A stretch of DNA of 11,842 bases, taken from contig SEBM01000064.1 of assembly GCA_004296145.1 (NCBI GenBank), positions 1 through 11,842 on the forward strand, given 5' to 3'. Below are positions 7,691 through 11,842 of the stretch, in pieces. The DNA is from Flavobacterium sp. Its GTDB lineage: Bacteria > Bacteroidota > Bacteroidia > Flavobacteriales > Flavobacteriaceae. A program made the position numbers and the translations under genes. The notes beneath the pieces were generated by a model. It worked only from the letters and a program-made list of their open reading frames with translations, searched no databases and was not told the origin of the DNA. How positions within the stretch are numbered: position 1 is the first letter of the stretch; every line of letters begins with the position of its first letter.

Positions 7691-7943
7691 TATAAGTACA
7701 ATATGTTTATGTTGTATATAAATGGTAACTACAAAACTACTGCCGACTTATAAAAACATTTGTATAGTGATACGCAGGAGAGGATTTATACTAATATAGA
7801 GTTTTAAGTTCATATAAAATTTTAAATCTCAAAAAATAGTGTTTTAATTGAAATTTAAAGGTTTATAATTTAATACTAGTGCAGAAATTAGTTTCTTCCT
7901 CTTATTTTGACTATATTCGTCAGGCATACTTTCAATAGTATAA

Positions 7944-7973
7944 ATTGCTGCGGACAAAAACTTCAGCAGCAAT
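7944..7973 (+). promoter_or_regulatory. Stem-loop upstream of the kinase cluster
   Basis: ATTGCTGC (7944-7951) is exactly complementary to GCAGCAAT (7966-7973). After one mismatch two more pairs can form inside. The 14-base loop contains ACAAAAACTT (7954-7963), which recurs 31 bases downstream in a second stem-loop. It lacks a T-run, so it is not a terminator. It could be an operator, or an RNA structure in the leader of the kinase mRNA. Confidence 0.4.
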
Positions 7974-7981
7974 GGTAAAAC

Positions 7982-8001
7982 CTTACAAAAACTTTGGTAA
8001 G
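7982..8001 (+). promoter_or_regulatory. Second stem-loop with the same loop sequence
   Basis: CTTAC (7982-7986) pairs with GTAAG (7997-8001) across a 10-base loop beginning AAAAACTTTG. The sequence ACAAAAACTT at 7985-7994 repeats that of the upstream stem-loop. The 31-base distance is close to three DNA helical turns. The short stem makes it weaker than its neighbour. Confidence 0.3.
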
Positions 8002-8074
8002 ATTAATTTAACAATATAAAATATAGGTTGTTTTCCAACAAATTATTGCCCTTATTTTTACAATACGTATTAAA

Positions 8075-9388
8075 ATGGGCAGGCAGGAAAAAAAAGATGA
8101 AGATCAAACCGTTTTTTCTAAAGAAGGGGTTATCCTTCAAGAAATAGGGAAAGAAGCAAATAGTACTATATCACAATTTACTACCGAGACTTCAAAAACC
8201 GGAAATACCGATTTTCAAAAAATAGTAACAAAAACTCCTTCTATTCAAGAAACTTCCAAGCAGGATAACGAAGAAGATAATGCAGTGCAGTTGACAATTG
8301 CCAATAAAAGACTTTCTATTCAAAATAATGAAAATGAAAAACTGGTAGAAAAACTCCTTGCTGCCAATAAAGAACTTGCATTTCAAAATGAAGAAAAAGA
8401 AAAGAGGGCAGCAGAACTTATTATTGCCAATAAAGAACTTGAATTTCAGAACGAACAGAAAGAAAAGCGGGCAATAGAATTGGTCGCGGCTTATAAAGAG
8501 CTTGCGGTATTAAGTAAGGAAAAAGAAAAGCGTGCGGCTGCACTTATTATCGCAAATAAGAAACTGGCAAGTGAAAATATCCTCAAGCAAAAAAGAAAAG
8601 TGGAGAAGGAAAAGCGTGCAGTAGAATTACTTGCTGCCAATTTAGAGCTTGCCTATCAGGAGAAAAGAGCCAAGGAACTGACGCTGGCCAATAATGAACT
8701 CAAAAAAGCACAGGAAGAATTAGAGTCATTTTCTTATTCGGTTTCCCACGATTTAAGAGCTCCTATCCGTGCTATTAATGGATATACACAAATTTTTATT
8801 GAAGATCATGCTGATTCAATAGATCAGGAGGGAAGGAAAATCCTAGATGTTGTAATTCAAAATTCAAAAAAAATGGGGCTGCTTATTGATGATCTGCTTG
8901 CATTTAGTAAGCTGGGACGCAAACAAGTATCCACGGCCAAAATTAATATGGCTGCATTGGTAGAAGTATTGATCAATGAAATTATGGTCGAAAAAGGGGA
9001 GAATATACCCATATTTGAAATTAAGGAACTTGAACCGGCTATTGGAGACCAGTCTTTAATTAAACAGGTTTGGCTGAATTTAATTTCAAATGCGGTTAAA
9101 TATTCAAAATATAAACCACAGACCCTTATTCAGATCACTTCAGTACTTAAAAAAGACAAAGTAATTTATTGTGTCAAAGACAATGGAGCGGGCTTTGATA
9201 TGACTTACTATGATAAAATCTTTGGTGTTTTCCAGCGGCTTCACTCGCAGGATGAATTTGACGGAACAGGTATTGGTCTTGCAATTGTGCACAAAATAAT
9301 AAGCCGGCACCATGGTAAGGTGTGGGCAAAATCAAAGTTAAATGCTGGTGCCAGTTTTTACTTTACGCTTCCTAATATAGACAGTTAA
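8075..9388 (+). CDS. Soluble histidine kinase with a long repeat coiled coil
   Basis: The protein has 437 residues, with no signal peptide or membrane helix, so it is cytoplasmic. Residues 1-65 are polar and probably disordered. Residues about 66-212 form a coiled coil of 21-residue repeats such as KEKRAAELIIANKELEFQNE, with the AN-x-EL core centred on Asn77, 98, 119, (Tyr140), 161, 189 and 206. The HisKA domain follows, with the phospho-acceptor His225 in YSVSHDLRAP. The ATPase domain has an N box (NLISNA, Asn339), G1 (DNGAGFD, 369-375), an F box (FGVFQRLH) and G2 (GTGIGLAI, 397-404). All catalytic motifs look intact. No PAS, GAF or other sensor domain is present, so the input may come through the coiled coil or a partner. 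It is followed after 12 bases by a receiver gene, a likely cognate target. The ATG at 8075 is the first usable start after an in-frame stop at 8024. Confidence 0.9.
   Translation: MGRQEKKDEDQTVFSKEGVILQEIGKEANSTISQFTTETSKTGNTDFQKIVTKTPSIQETSKQDNEEDNAVQLTIANKRLSIQNNENEKLVEKLLAANKELAFQNEEKEKRAAELIIANKELEFQNEQKEKRAIELVAAYKELAVLSKEKEKRAAALIIANKKLASENILKQKRKVEKEKRAVELLAANLELAYQEKRAKELTLANNELKKAQEELESFSYSVSHDLRAPIRAINGYTQIFIEDHADSIDQEGRKILDVVIQNSKKMGLLIDDLLAFSKLGRKQVSTAKINMAALVEVLINEIMVEKGENIPIFEIKELEPAIGDQSLIKQVWLNLISNAVKYSKYKPQTLIQITSVLKKDKVIYCVKDNGAGFDMTYYDKIFGVFQRLHSQDEFDGTGIGLAIVHKIISRHHGKVWAKSKLNAGASFYFTLPNIDS
8270..8712 (+). repeat. In-frame ~63-bp tandem repeats encoding the kinase coiled coil
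   Basis: The coding sequence repeats about every 63 bases (21 codons, three heptads), with conserved GCCAATAAAGAACTTG-like cores. The best units start at codons 87, 108, 129 and 150. The following unit is 28 residues (four heptads) and the last is about 17, so the register is altered near the HisKA domain. The repeats are diverged at DNA level, so they are not fresh duplications. Similar AN-x-EL units occur twice in the hybrid kinase gene at 9890-11125. Confidence 0.7.
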
Positions 9389-9400
9389 ACTAAAAAATAA

Positions 9401-9844
9401 ATGAAAAATTACGACGATATAGAAATTTTATTTGCAGAGGATAGTATGGACGATGCTATGCTTACTATACGCGCACTTAACAAAAGCGGTTTTACTAATA
9501 AACTTTTGCATGTTAAGGACGGCGCCGAAGCCCTCGACTTTATGTACTGTAGGGGTATTTACTCCACAAGAAATGCTAAAGCACATCCCAAACTTCTTCT
9601 TTTAGACTTAAAGATGCCTAAGATTTCGGGTTTACAGGTACTTGAAAAGGTAAAAAGTGATCCTGACTTTAAGTCTATCCCAGTTGTAATACTAACTTCT
9701 TCTCAGGAAGATCCTGACATTGCTGATTGTTATAGTCTGGGCGCAAACAGTTATATAGTGAAGCCGGTAGACAGTAATAATTTTTTTAATGCTATAAAGG
9801 AAATGGGGATGTATTGGATGATACTAAGCCAGCCGCCAATATAA
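9401..9844 (+). CDS. Stand-alone Rcp1-like response regulator (receiver only)
   Basis: The 147 residues comprise a single CheY-type receiver domain. The acidic pair is Glu13-Asp14 (LFAEDSMDDA), the phospho-acceptor is Asp69 (LLLLDLKMPK), the switch Thr is Thr99 (VVILTSSQ) and the conserved Lys is Lys121 (YIVKPVD). The GANSYIVKPVD segment and the C-terminal YWMILSQPP are characteristic of the Rcp1 family, the partners of cyanobacterial-type phytochromes, which also occur widely beside soluble kinases in Bacteroidota. There is no output domain, so it should act through protein contact or pass phosphate on. Twelve bases separate it from the kinase upstream and 45 from the hybrid kinase downstream, which suggests one operon. 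No phytochrome gene is visible in the window. Confidence 0.9.
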   Translation: MKNYDDIEILFAEDSMDDAMLTIRALNKSGFTNKLLHVKDGAEALDFMYCRGIYSTRNAKAHPKLLLLDLKMPKISGLQVLEKVKSDPDFKSIPVVILTSSQEDPDIADCYSLGANSYIVKPVDSNNFFNAIKEMGMYWMILSQPPI

Positions 9845-9889
9845 GAACTTTTTCAATTTTCTAATAATGTTAAACAACCTTGTAAATTA

Positions 9890-11125
9890 ATGAGTAAAAT
9901 CAAAATTCTTATCATTGAGGATAATATAGATGATGCTGGTTTAATTGTCCGCCAGTTGCAAAAATCAGGTATGTCCTTTACTTCAGAGGTTGTAGACGCA
10001 AGAAAAATATTTGAACAGTCGTTGGATTTGTTTAACCCTGATATTGTACTGTCCGACTATTCGTTACCTTCATTTGATGCCGTAACTGCTTTTGAAATAG
10101 CACAAAACAGGAATCTGAAAATTCCTTTTATTATTGTTTCCGGAACAGTAGGAGAGCATAATGCGGTAATGCTGATGAAAAATGGAGTGACTGATTTTTC
10201 TTCAAAAGAGAATCTGGAAGCTCTGCCGCAAAAAGTAATCCGCGCTTTAAAAGAAGCAGAAGAAAGACATGAAAAAGAGGAATTGCTTGAAAAATTAAAA
10301 GTACAAACTGCCGAACTGCTGTTTGCAAATCAGGAGTTAGAGATTCAAAATACTGAAAAAGAAAAAAGAACTATTGAGCTTCTCAATGCAAATAAAGAGC
10401 TTTTGGCTTTTAATTTCATTTCCAGTCACGATCTTCAGGAACCGCTTCGTAAAATCCAAACTTTTATTTCTGTCATTAAGGAAAAAGAGATGGAAAATTT
10501 GAGTCCCTCAGGAAAAAGCAATATTGAAAGAATACATGTGGCAGCAACCAGAATGCGACAGCTTATAGAAGATTTATTAAATTTCTCAAGGGTCAGTATT
10601 GTAAAAGATCCTTATGAAATCAATGATCTTCGGACTATTATTGAAGATATAAAAGAGGAGTTAAAAGATGATATTTCAGAAAAACGGGCCGTTATAGAAG
10701 TTAAAGGATTGGTGCCGGTAAATGTTATATTATTTCAATTTAGACAGCTGTTTCATAATCTACTAAGTAATTCCCTAAAATTTTCAGCCCTCAATGAGAC
10801 ACAGCAAATTATCATAGAATCTACTATAATCAAAAATAATGATTTTAAACTGCTTAGTTTGAATAACAGTTCACTAAAATGTGATTATTGGCATCTACAC
10901 TTTAAAGATAACGGAATAGGTTTTGACGCGGATTTCAATGAAATTATTTTTATGATTTTTCAAAGACTGCATCATCCAGAGGAATATTCAGGTACAGGAA
11001 TCGGCCTGGCTATTGTAAAGAAAATTGTAGAGAATCACAACGGGATTATTACAGCCAGCGGGAAGTTAAATGAAGGAGCCGTTTTTAATATTTATATCCC
11101 GGCTGAAAATCGTAGTAAATTATAA
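9890..11125 (+). CDS. Hybrid receiver-histidine kinase (N-terminal receiver)
   Basis: The protein has 411 residues and no membrane segment. Residues 3-120 are a receiver with Glu10-Asp11, phospho-acceptor Asp56 (VLSDYSLPSFDA), Ser84 and Lys106 (the latter followed by Glu rather than Pro, as in many hybrid receivers). Residues about 121-172 are a coiled coil with two 21-residue units (Asn147, Asn168) of the same type as in the kinase at 8075. HisKA has His180 in ISSHDLQEPLR. The ATPase domain has an N box (NLLSNSLKFS, Asn294), G1 (DNGIGF, 340-345), FQRLH and G2 (GTGIGLA, 368-374). A roughly 30-residue polar insert lies between the N box and G1 (about 303-335). The layout suggests that phosphorylation of the receiver controls the attached kinase, so it may act downstream of the first kinase in a relay. 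The final target is not in the window. Confidence 0.9.
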   Translation: MSKIKILIIEDNIDDAGLIVRQLQKSGMSFTSEVVDARKIFEQSLDLFNPDIVLSDYSLPSFDAVTAFEIAQNRNLKIPFIIVSGTVGEHNAVMLMKNGVTDFSSKENLEALPQKVIRALKEAEERHEKEELLEKLKVQTAELLFANQELEIQNTEKEKRTIELLNANKELLAFNFISSHDLQEPLRKIQTFISVIKEKEMENLSPSGKSNIERIHVAATRMRQLIEDLLNFSRVSIVKDPYEINDLRTIIEDIKEELKDDISEKRAVIEVKGLVPVNVILFQFRQLFHNLLSNSLKFSALNETQQIIIESTIIKNNDFKLLSLNNSSLKCDYWHLHFKDNGIGFDADFNEIIFMIFQRLHHPEEYSGTGIGLAIVKKIVENHNGIITASGKLNEGAVFNIYIPAENRSKL

Positions 11126-11217
11126 TAATGATTTTAATTGCAGCTTATTAAGAGTGAATTATTCAAAGGAAACCAGAATAAATTTTTACGGGATTTTACT
11201 TTGAATTCAAAATCAGA

Positions 11218-11247
11218 TTTGGATTTTTGCATTATTGAATAGTTTTT
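11218..11247 (+). promoter_or_regulatory. Candidate promoter for the cold-shock gene
   Basis: TTTG (11218-11221) is followed after 18 bases by TAGTTTTT (11240-11247). The latter is one base from the Bacteroidota -7 consensus TAnnTTTG, and the spacing is one base short of the usual range. It would give a leader of about 80 bases before the ATG at 11337. A 6-bp inverted repeat (ATTGAA 11234-11239 with TTCAAT 11247-11252) overlaps the -7 box and could instead be a weak hairpin behind the hybrid kinase gene. Confidence 0.3.
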
Positions 11248-11336
11248 TCAATTCTCAAATAAAAAAAAATATAAAATGCTGTTTTTCAATTATGTATTCT
11301 AAAATAGATTACCTTTAACAAAATTAAATTTATAAA

Positions 11337-11528
11337 ATGCAAGAAGGTACAGTAAAATTCTTCAACGAAGAAAAAGGTTTTGGATTTATTACTCCAAGTA
11401 ATGGAGGTGACGAAGTTTTCGTCCATGTTTCAGGTTTATCAGAAAACGTTCGCCAGGATGACGCGGTAAGATATGATATCCAGGAAGGCCGTAAAGGTCC
11501 TAACGCAGTAAATGTAGTGATAGCTTAA
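11337..11528 (+). CDS. CspA-family cold-shock protein
   Basis: The 63 residues form one complete cold-shock domain. The nucleic-acid-binding motifs are both present: RNP1 as KGFGFI (residues 13-18) and RNP2 as VFVHVS (27-32). The start MQEGTVKFFNEEKGFGF is typical of Bacteroidota members, and the length is close to the usual 63-70 residues. Such proteins bind single-stranded RNA and DNA and melt RNA secondary structure, in the cold or constitutively. The gene has a 211-base gap upstream and its own terminator, so it is probably a single-gene transcript. Whether it is cold-induced cannot be told from the sequence. Confidence 0.93.
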   Translation: MQEGTVKFFNEEKGFGFITPSNGGDEVFVHVSGLSENVRQDDAVRYDIQEGRKGPNAVNVVIA

Positions 11529-11547
11529 TATACTATAATTATCTCTT

Positions 11548-11580
11548 AAAAGCATCTGCCAATAACAGATGCTTTTTTTT
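11548..11580 (+). terminator. Strong intrinsic terminator of the cold-shock gene
   Basis: AAAAGCATCTG (11548-11558) is fully complementary to CAGATGCTTTT (11566-11576) across a 7-base loop, and an unbroken T-run of eight reaches 11580. It begins 20 bases after the stop codon. Confidence 0.9.
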
Positions 11581-11620
11581 AGCCAAAAAATAAACAACCA
11601 AAAAAAATACTTTAAATTGC

Positions 11621-11656
11621 AAAGCCTCTAAAATTATTGATTTTAGAGGCTTTTTT
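11621..11656 (+). terminator. Second strong hairpin with T-run downstream of the cold-shock terminator
   Basis: AAAGCCTCTAAAAT (11621-11634) pairs perfectly with ATTTTAGAGGCTTT (11640-11653) over a 5-base loop, with six T from 11651 to 11656. Only 40 A-rich bases separate it from the previous terminator. It may be a backup terminator or the end of a convergent transcript from beyond the window, although the minus strand would have only three T behind the stem. I see no gene in the remaining bases to 11842. Confidence 0.8.
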
Positions 11657-11842
11657 CATTACCCAAGATAAGTTTTGTTTGTATTTGATGCCGATATTAT
11701 AACGTTTTGTAAGATTAGTCCTGATTTAAGGTCTACGAGTTATTTCCAGGAATTTCAATGCTTATACCCAAGATTCAATAAGTATTCTTAAATTTTCCTT
11801 TAAAAAAAAACTGGTAATAAAAAAAAGCATACGCTGTGGGCG

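Larger units (their letters stand above)
7644..8074. other. Divergent intergenic regulatory region
   Basis: These 431 bases separate the antiporter from the divergent kinase gene. They are strongly AT-rich with no coding frame worth naming. They hold the candidate antiporter -7 box (7683-7690) and, nearer the kinase, two tandem stem-loops (7944-7973 and 7982-8001). A small TTGTT/AACAA stem lies just upstream of the kinase start, near 8028-8041. A TATATTCG near 7911 is one base from TAnnTTTG but has no good -33 partner, so I do not assign the kinase promoter. Confidence 0.5.

Noticed and set aside
8270..8712. Regular 63-base repeats considered as a CRISPR or satellite array
   Set aside because: The repeats are in frame, diverged, have no spacers and translate into heptads of a coiled coil in an intact kinase gene.
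11828..11838. AAAGCATACGC near the right edge matches the minus strand of 6047-6058
   Set aside because: An 11-base match is expected by chance in a window of this size. Similarity falls off on the inner side and the window edge prevents extension.

Overview
The window is AT-rich and comes from a member of the Bacteroidota, most likely Flavobacterium or a close relative. The reasons are: lipoprotein and signal-peptide styles ending in Ser-Gln or Ala-Gln, an acidic stretch right after a lipobox cysteine, A/T-rich leaders without Shine-Dalgarno sequences, TAnnTTTG-like promoter boxes, and protein families typical of flavobacteria. The genus is inferred, not proven. There are no rRNA or tRNA genes, no CRISPR array, no transposase and no phage genes.

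Left part (1-5903): the tail of an unrecognised gene (1-228) is followed by a very large secreted WG-repeat protein (286-4023). Next comes a small surface-type lipoprotein gene (about 4514-5113), bracketed by two diverged direct copies of a 133-base intergenic element (4251-4383 and 5135-5266). Each copy contains a short GC hairpin and ends in an intrinsic-terminator-like hairpin with compensatory base changes. A perfect 13-bp terminator (5303-5332) follows, then an exported antibiotic-biosynthesis-monooxygenase-fold protein (5442-5903).

Middle part (6069-7643, minus strand): a CPA1-type Na+/H+ antiporter, convergent with the monooxygenase-like gene and divergent from the signalling cluster. 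The 431-base divergent spacer carries a candidate antiporter promoter and two tandem stem-loops that expose the same ACAAAAACTT sequence.

Right part (8075-11125): three co-directional signalling genes. They encode a soluble histidine kinase with a long 21-residue-repeat coiled coil, a stand-alone Rcp1-like receiver, and a receiver-coiled coil-kinase hybrid. None has a transmembrane segment, a recognisable sensor domain or a DNA-binding output domain. The two kinases share the same coiled-coil repeat unit, so they may assemble together or belong to one phosphorelay whose final output lies elsewhere. A CspA-type cold-shock protein (11337-11528) follows with its own leader and a strong terminator. 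A second strong hairpin stands 40 bases further on. I see nothing coding in 11657-11842.

No known defence or mobile system is visible. The most unusual items are the repeat-bracketed lipoprotein gene and the output-less, coiled-coil-linked kinase cluster.
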